DNA from: an uncultured Flavobacteriales bacterium
GTDB taxonomy: Bacteria; Bacteroidota; Bacteroidia; Flavobacteriales_E; Vicingaceae
Length of the DNA: 64,000 nt
NCBI GenBank assembly: GCA_905479995.1
Contig: CAJQON010000004.1
Span: 62,001 to 126,000 of the forward strand
Direction: 5' to 3'
In this document: one piece after another, positions 56,601 to 64,000 of the stretch
Layout: every line of letters begins with the position of its first letter
Numbering within the stretch: the stretch's first letter is position 1
Notes under the pieces: generated by a model
The model's database searches: none
Told to the model about the DNA's origin: nothing
Seen by the model: the letters and a program-made list of their open reading frames with translations, nothing else
Position numbers and translations under genes: made by a program

Positions 56601-57089
56601 AAAAGGAACATTTGCTTCATTATCTAGAAATGCACAGTTTTGAAAAGTAACCCGAGATGAATCTATGTTGGAACTTGCAAATACATCAATAGCTCCAGCA
56701 TTGGTATAATTTTGAATTGTAAGATTCTCTATTACAACATCACTTCCTGTAATTGACATAAAAAAAGCTCCACCGTTAAAAATAGTAGAATTAACGCTCG
56801 CTCCAGTTATTCTTATATCATCAATTGATAATGCCACATTAACATCGTTATAAGTTCCTCCATTTACCGTAATGGTATCTCCTGCAACATGACCATGTGT
56901 TGCTACTAAATCGGCTAAAGCAAATTTTAGTGTTAAGTAAGGTGACCCAACTGCTCCATTACCAGCATTATTAACTCCAGCAACATCTACATAGTAATTT
57001 TGTTGTGCATGTAACAAAACTGTAGAAAAAAACAAGGTTAAAAAAACTGCTATCTTAATTGTTTGCTTAAAAAGCTTAGGTATATTCAT
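53655..57089 (-). CDS. T9SS-secreted beta-helix adhesin with type B sorting domain
   Basis: The 1144-residue protein has a signal peptide (to about 28) and a right-handed beta-helix region (about 30-450) with pectate-lyase-like turns such as GGAIYI and GGAIFIDGNSRLEV. An Ig-like domain with CEGDSTVIGGAPSASGG follows. Three near-identical 80-residue repeats (about 557-796) each contain DICAGDSVQIGVAPVVGIVY. SprB-like repeats come next, and a gliding-motility-associated C-terminal domain occupies about 1060-1144 (NGLSPNDDGINETF, IYNRWGDQVY). It is the first gene of the operon with PorP/SprF and PorE-like genes. It is probably a surface adhesin. Confidence 0.9.
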   Translation of the reverse strand: MNIPKLFKQTIKIAVFLTLFFSTVLLHAQQNYYVDVAGVNNAGNGAVGSPYLTLKFALADLVATHGHVAGDTITVNGGTYNDVNVALSIDDIRITGASVNSTIFNGGAFFMSITGSDVVIENLTIQNYTNAGAIDVFASSNIDSSRVTFQNCAFLDNEANVPFDVNPGGAIYIGVAGGMLPAVVKLDDCQFVGNIAEDFINLGGGAIFIDGNSRLEVTSSRFLCNSPASAGLTQYEGGAIYFSNSSGSFVDCFFAGNKVYNQQGGAIVGDDATSTQFINITSTVFTENRAREGAAVFIYNNYNLNMTNCLIFDNDLITGSGNGGVINSSGGNNNVVILNSTIADNNDAGGTGDPRGIVNSSSNTFIVDNCIVWGNDEEDIWDFGGGMVVSNTVIDPTPGNNFTNGGGNSTTNPSFIGAPDYTLQGASIAIGLANGALEPTTDITGFVRASTTSGAYEFGATTLGFNTTCALILPCVAEAGSAVTICEGDSTVIGGAPSASGGNGNPFTYAWLPATNIDDPTIANPTVFPTTTTTYYLTIDNGDCNVVDSIVVTVTPLPLPTGDAGNVSYDICAGDSVQIGVAPVVGIVYSWSPVLGLSNPNISEPMAGPIDTTVYYLSVAQGACTNPNVDSTTVNVLPLPTGDAGNASYDICAGDSVQIGVAPVVGIVYSWSPVLGLSNPNSSNPMAGPSDTTVYYLTVSQGVCTNTNVDSTTVNVQALPTGDAGNASYDICAGDSVQIGVAPVVGIVYSWSPVLGLSNPNISNPMAGPNDTTVYYLSVTQGLCTNPNVDSTTVNVMPLPVIDTTLMVVTDASCNSSNGSIVGVTVTGVPTFLYSWSNGSTQVDTTLNLLNQPLGNYTLTVTDGNNCTSFMGPVQINGGNPPVINLDSIVLVDPSCNLANGSITNVLVTGGTMPYSYVWTLNNVVIDTTPAINQLLGGWYVLTVTDSLGCFGVDSVFVTSSANVTVVANDDYATTPENIAVQINPSNNDQGGSGVNVLWGPFNGVATGSVLYTPNTSFFGRDSISYEICDLVCVNICDTAIIYITIQKDRPIHIYNGLSPNDDGINETFYIENIDLFPENELTIYNRWGDQVYTAAPYNNEWDGTSQTSGIKLMGNKVVDGTYFFILKLKPDAEPVNGTIDLRR
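54699..55418 (-). repeat. Three tandem 240-bp repeats inside the beta-helix adhesin
   Basis: The same sequence recurs at an exact 240-base period (for example TCTACATTTG at 54721, 54961 and 55201), encoding 80-residue Ig-like units beginning PLPTGDAGN. The copies are close to identical at the DNA level. A more diverged version precedes them in the protein. Confidence 0.93.
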
Positions 57090-57237
57090 AATCTGATAGG
57101 TTTATTCCAATAAAAGTATAGAAAGGAACACTTAAAAATAAGGATAATAAACAAACAAATTAAAAACTCTGATTTTAATATTTGACAAGTTAAGCCTAAA
57201 ACTAGAACATATCGCTAAATTGGAAAAAAGAAAGACA

Positions 57238-57381
57238 CTAATGAAAACTCATCAACAAAAAAGAAAATAATCCAAAAACCAAACCAACAACAACAAAAAC
57301 AACCAGCACCTTTTCTCGTATAGAAATATTTTCTTTAGTCTGAAAAAGCTCGTGAAAAATTAGCGAAATCACTCTAGTCAT
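57238..57381 (-). CDS. Small single-pass membrane protein, function unknown
   Basis: An ATG at 57381 opens a 47-residue frame ending in TAG at 57238-57240. It begins nine bases after the stop of the CUB-domain gene in the same direction, so translational coupling is plausible. The sequence starts MTRVISLIFHELFQTKENIS and then has a charged IREK stretch. A strongly hydrophobic segment (VLVVFVVVGLVFGLFSFLL) follows. That is one transmembrane helix with a positively charged flank. It resembles no family I can name. The rest of the 57090-57389 gap shows no other feature. Confidence 0.5.
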   Translation of the reverse strand: MTRVISLIFHELFQTKENISIREKVLVVFVVVGLVFGLFSFLLMSFH

Positions 57382-57389
57382 GCTATACA

Positions 57390-59123
57390 TTATTGTGTTA
57401 CAAAAAGTTTTTCAGTTATTACAACATCCCCTAAAACAATATGGACCAAATAAATTGAAACACCAACTGATCTTTCAATTTTTAAGGCTGATTGCCCAAC
57501 ACCCTGATCAACTTCTAATTGTTTTTGACCAACAAGCCTTCCCTGTATGTCATAAACCAGCACCTTCATATTCTGATGCACTGAAGAAAGGTAATTTATC
57601 TCAATTTCATTTTTAGACAAAAAACCTACAGCCAATATTTGATCTTTATTTCCAACACAGTTAGAGACAGAAAGAATGTTAGAATAGGAGAAATAATTAT
57701 TAAAATCGACTTGTTTCAATCGATAATAAGCATCGTTTTGATTCGCTTCATTATCAACAAAAGTATAACTTAAAGCAACAGAAGAATTTCCTGCCCCTCT
57801 CACTCTACCAATGGATTGAAAAACAAAGTTTTCACCTGCTTTTTGAATCTCAAAATAATCATTATTCATTTCCGAACCTGTACTCCAATTTAACTCAACA
57901 GCATCCCCCTTACACTCTCCATCAAACATAGCCAATTCAATTGGCAATGGCACACAAATACTAACATTAACAGTATCAACTTGATCCTCACAAACTCCTC
58001 CTCCAGAAATGGTAACATAATAAGTTGTTGGAACTAAAGGGTTAAACGTTTGATTTGCCCCACCAACATTAACTACAACACCATCGGTAGAGTTCCAAAT
58101 ATAAGTTGCTGCAGAAGGACCTGTAGCAGCTAAACTTACAGGATCTCCAGCACAAACCTCTTGAGCTGCTCCTGCATCCAATAAATTTACTCCAGCATTA
58201 ACTCCTATCGTAAAATCGCAATCATCACCAGTATTTCCATCAGTCATTATATAATAGGTTTCTCCCACAGTTAGCCCAGTAGCAGTTAACTGAAAATTAC
58301 CAGAATGACTTCCATCAGACAAACTACAATCCGACATTCGAGTAAGAGAAGATCCATCATAGCTTAAAATTGCGGCCTGAATTCCATTTGAACATCCACC
58401 TCCTAGCGTTACACTAAAATCAAAAATAACTCCAGTAGAATCAGCTATAAATTTTAGCCAACTATTGTTTTCTATAGTTCCTAAAAAATTCTTTGACGAA
58501 GGACAATTCCCTCCATTTGGATTTAAATCCACAGGATAATCCTCACCAAAATCAGAACTTGTATTACCACAATAGTCGGTATTATTACAAATATATGGCG
58601 CACCTCCAAACAAATCAGTCGCAGGCTCATTTGCGCCACAAGCCAAAGAGTCCACGCAGCTCACACAAGCATCCCAACCATCATTATTATTAGATCCATC
58701 TGTTTTAAATCGAAAAGTAATACACCTACTTGAAGCCAACATTGTAAAATCACTAGTTTCATCAAAATAGGGCAAACGATCACTATTTCCTGCATTACCC
58801 GTAACAGCATACAACAATGGAGAACTCACACTAGGACCATCATAAATAAACAATGTATCTGTAGGATCAATTCTTTCTATAGTTAAATTTGATCCACAAC
58901 CGAAATCAAACTTCAACAACTTTCCTACATCAGCACAAAAAGTCAACGTATCATCTCTATTGTTATCATAATGTGTACTACCACTTCCACTATCAGCAAA
59001 CCTCCCTGAAACCGGACACGTTAAATTATAAACATTCCCATTGTTGGCAGCATTCATTCGAACAATCTGTGCACTACCAACAAACTGAAAAAGAAAACAA
59101 ATAAACAATAAGACAATTCTCAT
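57390..59123 (-). CDS. T9SS-secreted CUB-domain protein with type A sorting domain
   Basis: I chose the ATG at 59123 (577 residues, MRIVLLFICFLFQFVGSAQ signal). A TTG six codons upstream lies inside the promoter -7 box. A CUB-like domain (about 25-160, FIYDGPSVSSPLLYAVTG) is followed by a pre-peptidase-like domain with ASGxTxG-type turns (about 180-320), an Ig-like domain and a C-terminal T9SS type A region. The latter holds CVPLPIELAMFDGECKGDAV, WSTGSEMNNDYFEIQ and a final VYDIQGRLVGQKQ ... ITEKLF. Type A signals give secreted or lipopolysaccharide-attached products. The function is unknown. Confidence 0.87.
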   Translation of the reverse strand: MRIVLLFICFLFQFVGSAQIVRMNAANNGNVYNLTCPVSGRFADSGSGSTHYDNNRDDTLTFCADVGKLLKFDFGCGSNLTIERIDPTDTLFIYDGPSVSSPLLYAVTGNAGNSDRLPYFDETSDFTMLASSRCITFRFKTDGSNNNDGWDACVSCVDSLACGANEPATDLFGGAPYICNNTDYCGNTSSDFGEDYPVDLNPNGGNCPSSKNFLGTIENNSWLKFIADSTGVIFDFSVTLGGGCSNGIQAAILSYDGSSLTRMSDCSLSDGSHSGNFQLTATGLTVGETYYIMTDGNTGDDCDFTIGVNAGVNLLDAGAAQEVCAGDPVSLAATGPSAATYIWNSTDGVVVNVGGANQTFNPLVPTTYYVTISGGGVCEDQVDTVNVSICVPLPIELAMFDGECKGDAVELNWSTGSEMNNDYFEIQKAGENFVFQSIGRVRGAGNSSVALSYTFVDNEANQNDAYYRLKQVDFNNYFSYSNILSVSNCVGNKDQILAVGFLSKNEIEINYLSSVHQNMKVLVYDIQGRLVGQKQLEVDQGVGQSALKIERSVGVSIYLVHIVLGDVVITEKLFVTQ

Positions 59124-59138
59124 AATAATTATTTTATT

Positions 59139-59166
59139 CAAAAATAGATTGAAAAGCGCTAAACAA
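59139..59166 (-). promoter_or_regulatory. Consensus promoter of the CUB-domain T9SS gene
   Basis: On the minus strand TTG (59164-59166), 17 bases, then TATTTTTG (59139-59146), an exact -7 match. Transcription would start near 59133, giving a leader of about ten bases to the ATG at 59123. Confidence 0.6.
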
Positions 59167-59187
59167 TATGGCTAAAAATTGCTAGTT

Positions 59188-59199
59188 TTAAAAAGTCTG
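59188..59199. repeat. 12-bp motif TTAAAAAGTCTG, copy 3
   Basis: This copy lies between the divergent CUB-domain and helical-repeat genes, 21 bases upstream of the -33 element of the former and 14 bases before the ATG of the latter. Confidence 0.4.
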
Positions 59200-59213
59200 A
59201 TATAAAAACTACT

Positions 59214-60677
59214 ATGAACAGCAAAAAAGAACCCCTATTTAGTCTAATCCAATCATTAACAATGAGTGAGAAACGATTTTTCAAAATCTTTTCACAACGA
59301 CACATAATAGGTGAAATAAACCAATACCTACTCCTGTTCAACTACATTGATCAAAACCCCAATTGCACTTCCGAGGAAGTTGCCAAGAAATCTTTCGTAA
59401 AAAATTTATCGGCAGAAAAAAACTACCTGTATCGACTAATCTTAAAAGCACTAAATTCATATTACTATGAATTTAGCCACAAAATGAAAGTACAAAACGC
59501 CATTACTAATGCCGAAATTTTGGCATTTAAAGGACTGGAAGACCAAGCTTTAAAACTCTTAATAAAAGGAGAAAAGCTAGCAGAAAGTGCCGAACTTTTT
59601 TCGCAATTACTCACAATTAAGCAAACCCAATTTGAAATTCTATCTAAAAAAGCCAGATACACCTTAGCTTATGATAAAATTGATGAAATTAAATCCATCA
59701 GCATCCAAAATAGAGAGTTTACAGAAACTGAACTTAAAGCCACTAAACTTTATGAATTAAGACAAAAAACAGGCGGATTAAGAAGCAAAGATGACTTAGC
59801 AGAATATGAAGAGTTTTTTAATAAAAAACCTAAAGACTCACTCCTTTCTAAAAAAGCTCTTTTATTTAACATCAGTCTAAGCATTACTTATGCTCATGCC
59901 ATAAAAGATTTTGAACAAGAAACGGAAAGTTTACTTCAGATTATTGCGTTATATGAAGAGAATGAATTTTTGATAGAGTATTCTACCAAAGGCTATATTT
60001 CTAGTCTTTATAATTTAGCAAATACCTACCGTAATTTAGGTGAATTTGATGAAGCCCTAAAAACATTAGATAAAATAAACGTATTAGCTAACCACAAACT
60101 TATTACAGCTTCCAAATTTTTAAGTGCCTACATCTTTTACCTCTCTTATAACTTACGTTTATACATCCATATTATTTTAAATGACTATGACAAAGCTCTT
60201 ACCATTTACGGAGCTATAAAAAAGAACTACCCCGAACTTCAATTAAACATAAACAAAGCTATTGTTTATGAGCATTTAATGCTCGTTATAAGAATTCATG
60301 TGGAATTTAAAAACTTTAAAAAAGCCCTAAGATATAGCAACATAATAATTAATGATACAGACTTTAAACATCGTGAAGACATTCATAGCTACATCCGACT
60401 TCTTAATCTTGTCATTCATTTTGAGCTAAAAAATGACTTTACCCTCGATTACCTTTCTTCATCTACTTTTAACTATTTAAAACGTAAACAACGACTTTAC
60501 AAAACCGAAAAAGAGGTCATAAAGTTTATTACAAAATTCCACAATGGAAAAATATCCTCACTAGCAAAAGCAAATGATAATCTAAAACTTTTAAAAGAAG
60601 ATCCTTACGAAAAAGTAATGTTTAACCTATTTGATTTTCAAGAATGGTGCGACACAAAACTTCAAAAGTTGCAATAG
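59214..60677 (+). CDS. TPR-like helical-repeat protein, function unknown
   Basis: The product is 487 residues, almost entirely helical, without signal peptide or membrane segment, so cytoplasmic. Repeating helix pairs such as LYNLANTYRNLGEFDEALKT, FKNFKKALRYSNIII and LKLLIKGEKLAESAELFSQL resemble tetratricopeptide repeats. The N-terminal 85 residues (LFSLIQSLTMSEKRFFKIFS) recur in many Bacteroidota proteins that are annotated only as hypothetical. It ends one base from the convergent nth gene. A scaffolding role is inferred from the fold. Confidence 0.72.
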   Translation: MNSKKEPLFSLIQSLTMSEKRFFKIFSQRHIIGEINQYLLLFNYIDQNPNCTSEEVAKKSFVKNLSAEKNYLYRLILKALNSYYYEFSHKMKVQNAITNAEILAFKGLEDQALKLLIKGEKLAESAELFSQLLTIKQTQFEILSKKARYTLAYDKIDEIKSISIQNREFTETELKATKLYELRQKTGGLRSKDDLAEYEEFFNKKPKDSLLSKKALLFNISLSITYAHAIKDFEQETESLLQIIALYEENEFLIEYSTKGYISSLYNLANTYRNLGEFDEALKTLDKINVLANHKLITASKFLSAYIFYLSYNLRLYIHIILNDYDKALTIYGAIKKNYPELQLNINKAIVYEHLMLVIRIHVEFKNFKKALRYSNIIINDTDFKHREDIHSYIRLLNLVIHFELKNDFTLDYLSSSTFNYLKRKQRLYKTEKEVIKFITKFHNGKISSLAKANDNLKLLKEDPYEKVMFNLFDFQEWCDTKLQKLQ

Positions 60678-60678
60678 C

Positions 60679-61314
60679 CTAATTAAGAGGAAAGGATTTA
60701 CAAATTTTAGTAATGGCACACTCATCACATTTGGGTTTTCGAGCCATACAAACATACCTGCCGTGCAATATTAACCAATGATGTGCCAAGGGTATAACAT
60801 CTTTACTAAAATGCTTTACCAACTCTTTTTCCGATTCCAATGGGTTTTTGGCATTATTGGTTAATCCCAATCTATTTGCTACTCTAAAAACATGAGTATC
60901 AACTGCCATAGTAGGTTTATTGTAAATTACGCTCGCAATTACATTGGCTGTTTTCCTGCCAACTCCAGGCATCGATTGTAAATCATCCACATCAGATGGA
61001 ACAACATTATTAAATTCGTTTAACAAAATCTTAGCCATACCAACCAAATGTTTCGCTTTGTTGTTTGGATAGCTAATACTTCTAATGTATTCAAAAACTT
61101 CTGCAACATCAGCTTCTGCCAATGATTCAGCTTCTGGAAATCGTTTAAACAAATCCTTAGTAACTATATTCACTCGCTTATCTGTACATTGAGCAGACAA
61201 AATAACTGCCACTAATAATTCATACGGATTAGTATAATCTAATTCCGTTTTCGGAGCAGGTTGGTGCTCACTAAAATAAGCTACAAATTGCTCATAACGT
61301 TCTTTTTTTGTCAT
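60679..61314 (-). CDS. nth: Endonuclease III
   Basis: The product is 211 residues. The helix-hairpin-helix PGVGRKTANVIASVIY contains the catalytic lysine, and the catalytic aspartate is in AVDTHVFRVANRLGL. The C-terminal 4Fe-4S cluster motif CMARKPKCDECAITKIC has the standard Cx6Cx2Cx5C spacing. The enzyme removes oxidised pyrimidines and cleaves the abasic site in base excision repair. Confidence 0.96.
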   Translation of the reverse strand: MTKKERYEQFVAYFSEHQPAPKTELDYTNPYELLVAVILSAQCTDKRVNIVTKDLFKRFPEAESLAEADVAEVFEYIRSISYPNNKAKHLVGMAKILLNEFNNVVPSDVDDLQSMPGVGRKTANVIASVIYNKPTMAVDTHVFRVANRLGLTNNAKNPLESEKELVKHFSKDVIPLAHHWLILHGRYVCMARKPKCDECAITKICKSFPLN

Positions 61315-61374
61315 AAAACAAAAATACAGTTTTAAGCTGTTTATAATTCACTACTTTTATTTTCTGTTAAAATT

Positions 61375-62679
61375 ATGACTGAAATTGGACTGTCTATAGC
61401 TTATTTTATTCTCTTTTGCTTAGTAATAAGCAAGCTGAGTTTTTTTGCTGACAACATAATTAGTAAGAAATGGTTTATTGCCTTATTTAGCATTAAAGTT
61501 GTGGCTAGCATAATTTTAACTGCAATTTACACTCGCTATTACACCAACAGAGAAACTGCTGATATCTTTAAATATTTTGATGACAGCCAGCACATGTTCA
61601 AAGCATTTCAGAGCAACCCCATTGATTTTTTTAAAATGATTTTCGCAATAGACAATGACAATGCCTATTTCACTTCAACATACTACCAACATATGCTGCA
61701 TTGGGTAAGACCCTATTCAGTAGATTTTTTTAGCGACAGTCACATCATTATTCGATTTAATGCTTTTGTTCGAATTTTCTCATTTGGTCAGTTTCAAGTG
61801 CATAATATTTTCATAAACTTCATCTCACTACTTGGACTTACAGCACTATACAAAACCTTTAAACCCTATTTAATTGGTAAAGAAAAAGCACTGTTCTATA
61901 TCATCGCACTAATTCCATCAGCACTTTTTTGGGGTTCGGGTTTACTTAAAGAAAGCCTTATCTTTTTTGGACTTGGATTTTTATTGCTTCATTTCTTCAA
62001 ATTATTAAAAAAGCCAACGCTCACAAGTACAGTAGTATGCTTATTATCCATCCTGCTCATTATGTTCACCAAATTTTATCTGTTGGCCGCTTTCGCAATC
62101 CCAATCACAGGATACCTTATTAATTCAATTGTAAAAAAACGAATCTATTTCGGCTACTTAATTGCCTCAATAACTTTAATTATTGTTGCATTACTCCTCC
62201 CTTTGGTTAATCCCGATTTAGATATTATTTTTCAAATAGCAAACAAACAAAAAGCATTCTCTACATTTATAAGTAAAGTAGAAAATGGTAGTGGTTTTAT
62301 ATTGCCAGAATTAAGTAACGCCTGGTCAATTATAAAATACACGCCCAATGCAATACTAAACACCTTAATAAGACCATTTCCATGGGAATGTCACACTCCA
62401 TTTTTATGGATGAACCTTTTGGAAAATATAGCTTTTATTTTGATTATTGTAATTACTATAGTTTTTCGAACTAAACAACTACCCCATAAAAACATTTTGT
62501 TTTTATTAATTCTATTTAGCCTTGGACTATTAACTCTTATTGGACTAACCACCCCAGTTTTTGGAGCAATTATACGTTATAAAATACCCGCCCTATTATT
62601 TTTAATGGTGGCACTACTAATCATTATTGATCTTGAAAAACTTAAGCAAAAACATAAGTACTTAAGAAAATTATTATGA
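61375..62679 (+). CDS. Polytopic membrane protein, function unknown
   Basis: The product is 434 residues with about ten hydrophobic segments. A conserved-looking loop (IPSALFWGSGLLKESLIFFG) follows the mid-protein helices, and a long polar loop (about 280-330) precedes three C-terminal helices. The layout recalls polysaccharide polymerases or GT-C glycosyltransferases, but no catalytic motif is secure. Its stop overlaps the ATG of the downstream amidohydrolase (ATGA), so the two are translationally coupled. Confidence 0.7.
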   Translation: MTEIGLSIAYFILFCLVISKLSFFADNIISKKWFIALFSIKVVASIILTAIYTRYYTNRETADIFKYFDDSQHMFKAFQSNPIDFFKMIFAIDNDNAYFTSTYYQHMLHWVRPYSVDFFSDSHIIIRFNAFVRIFSFGQFQVHNIFINFISLLGLTALYKTFKPYLIGKEKALFYIIALIPSALFWGSGLLKESLIFFGLGFLLLHFFKLLKKPTLTSTVVCLLSILLIMFTKFYLLAAFAIPITGYLINSIVKKRIYFGYLIASITLIIVALLLPLVNPDLDIIFQIANKQKAFSTFISKVENGSGFILPELSNAWSIIKYTPNAILNTLIRPFPWECHTPFLWMNLLENIAFILIIVITIVFRTKQLPHKNILFLLILFSLGLLTLIGLTTPVFGAIIRYKIPALLFLMVALLIIIDLEKLKQKHKYLRKLL

Positions 62680-64000
62680 TAAAAACAATTAAATACAGCA
62701 CACTACTTAGTGCACTATTACTATTAATTAGCTGTGGTGGACCAACTGAAAAAGTTGACTTATTGGTACATAACGCTAACATTTATACTGTAAATGATTT
62801 GTTTGAAGTAAGCCAAGCCATGGTAATAAACAATGGAAAAATAGTAGCCATTGGTGCAGAAAATAAAATTTTAAACAAATATAAGTTTGCTGCCGACAAA
62901 GTAATTGACGCAAAAAAAAGATTCATCTTCCCTGGGTTTATTGATGGACATTGCCACTTTATTAATTACTCCAAAAACTTGCAAGAAGTTAATTTGACTG
63001 GAACAAAATCTATGGATGAAGTGATAGACCGCGTTAAAGCATTTGCAAAAACCAACAACAACGAATGGATTATAGGTAGAGGTTGGGATCAGAATGACTG
63101 GGAAACAAAAGAGTTTCCAAACAGATTTGAACTCGACAAACTTTTTCCTAACCAACCTGTATTACTTACAAGGATTGACGGACATGCAGCATTGGCAAAT
63201 AAAAAGGCACTTCAAATTGCCGGAATAAACTCCGAAACAAAAATTGAAGGCGGTATTATCACCTCTACTTTTATTCCAAACGGAGACACCAACTGGGTTT
63301 TTGATGCCAACTACCGAAAAGAACTATCCCACCAAGGTTATCCAAATTGGGAACCATTGGGAATTTTAGTTGACAATGCGATAGAATTAGTTGCAAAACA
63401 CATTCCAGCAAACAGCCAAAACCAACTAACAAGTATGCTTATTAAAGCTGAACAAAAAATGTTTGAAGTTGGACTAACAACACTCGATGATGCTGGACTA
63501 AACAAGACAGAAATAGAATTAATTGACAAATTGCAACAAGAAAAAAAATTGAAAATTAAAATTTATGCAATGATTTCTGGTAATCAAGAAATGCTAGATT
63601 ATTATCTCGCTAAAGGACCTTACAAAACCGATTTACTAAACGTTTGTTCTTTTAAGTTTTATGCCGATGGAGCGCTCGGATCTAGAGGAGCATGCTTACT
63701 AGAACCTTATGCAGATTTAACCGAACAAGATCATTATGGATTAATGACAACCGATGAAGAGTTCTTTAATAAATATGCTCCACTACTCTATGAAAAAGGA
63801 TTTCAGATGAATACACATTGTATTGGAGATTCTGCCAACAGAATGGTTTTAGACATTTATGGTAAAACATTAAAAGGCGTTAACGACAAACGCTGGAGAA
63901 TTGAACATGCACAAGTCATACACTCTGAAGATTTCAAAAAATTTAACCAATTCACCATCATTCCATCCATACAATCTACCCACGCTACTTCAGATATGTA
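62676..64000 (+). CDS. Amidohydrolase (YtcJ-like) lipoprotein, 3' end outside window
   Basis: About 441 residues are visible from the ATG at 62676; the end lies beyond the window. The N-terminal signal ends LISC, a lipobox. The metal-dependent amidohydrolase fold shows IDGHCHF near residue 90, GRGWDQNDW near 130, FKFYADGALGSRG near 328, the metal-ligand region NTHCIGDSANR near 385 and RIEHAQVIH near 408. These match the YtcJ/ExoB-type amidohydrolase_3 family. The substrate is unknown. It overlaps the upstream membrane-protein gene by four bases. Confidence 0.9.
   Translation, partial: MIKTIKYSTLLSALLLLISCGGPTEKVDLLVHNANIYTVNDLFEVSQAMVINNGKIVAIGAENKILNKYKFAADKVIDAKKRFIFPGFIDGHCHFINYSKNLQEVNLTGTKSMDEVIDRVKAFAKTNNNEWIIGRGWDQNDWETKEFPNRFELDKLFPNQPVLLTRIDGHAALANKKALQIAGINSETKIEGGIITSTFIPNGDTNWVFDANYRKELSHQGYPNWEPLGILVDNAIELVAKHIPANSQNQLTSMLIKAEQKMFEVGLTTLDDAGLNKTEIELIDKLQQEKKLKIKIYAMISGNQEMLDYYLAKGPYKTDLLNVCSFKFYADGALGSRGACLLEPYADLTEQDHYGLMTTDEEFFNKYAPLLYEKGFQMNTHCIGDSANRMVLDIYGKTLKGVNDKRWRIEHAQVIHSEDFKKFNQFTIIPSIQSTHATSDM

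Overview
The window is chromosomal DNA from a low-GC member of the Bacteroidota, most likely Flavobacteriales. The evidence is type IX secretion (T9SS) sorting domains of both A and B type, a PorP/SprF protein, PD40/OmpA and SPOR envelope proteins, SprB-like repeats, TAnnTTTG promoters, and a near absence of Shine-Dalgarno sequences. The genus cannot be fixed from sequence reading alone. No rRNA, tRNA, CRISPR array, transposase or integrase was seen.

Layout. 1-14828 (minus strand): a truncated PIG-L/LmbE deacetylase, then an envelope and housekeeping run read leftwards: prmA, a 1484-residue exported protein of unknown function, a 2167-residue TPR/PD40/SPOR protein, clpS and an M48 metallopeptidase lipoprotein. 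15037-23740: an ACT-like protein, a disulfide-less lipoamide-dehydrogenase-like flavoprotein, a V4R histidine kinase, a lytic transglycosylase, a short SSB, a Pmp3 lipoprotein, prfC and an alpha/beta hydrolase. 23826-26382: a thioredoxin-like protein, a SCO protein and a small basic lipoprotein.

26383-30116 is a 3.7-kb cargo block: a GH16 glucanase, a lipoprotein, a beta-barrel protein, and an S74-chaperone protein with a T9SS signal. It is bounded by 40-bp direct repeats, each of which encodes the last 12 codons plus stop of the HD-hydrolase gene on its right. The two repeats differ only at a synonymous position and in the stop codon. This looks like insertion at a gene 3' end and is one of the two most interesting structures in the window.

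30077-38208: the HD hydrolase (PgpH-like), thiolase, an NlpC/P60 peptidase, a CotH-like lipoprotein, a DTW-domain protein, a YdeI-like protein and a MORN-repeat lipoprotein. 38294-46039 is a full isoleucine/valine operon in the order ilvE-ilvD-ilvB-ilvN-ilvC-ilvA. It is preceded by a consensus promoter, an Ile-rich leader frame, and mutually exclusive antiterminator and terminator arms (a probable ribosome-mediated attenuator). A palindromic intergenic repeat lies between ilvB and ilvN.

46261-59123 is a T9SS surface-protein cluster: a CUB/PKD/SprB-repeat adhesin, a PorE-like OmpA protein, PorP/SprF, a beta-helix adhesin with three 240-bp repeats, an overlooked 47-residue membrane protein and a CUB-domain type A cargo protein. 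A 12-bp motif recurs in the intergenic DNA of this cluster. 59214-64000 carries a helical-repeat protein, nth, a polytopic membrane protein and a truncated amidohydrolase lipoprotein.
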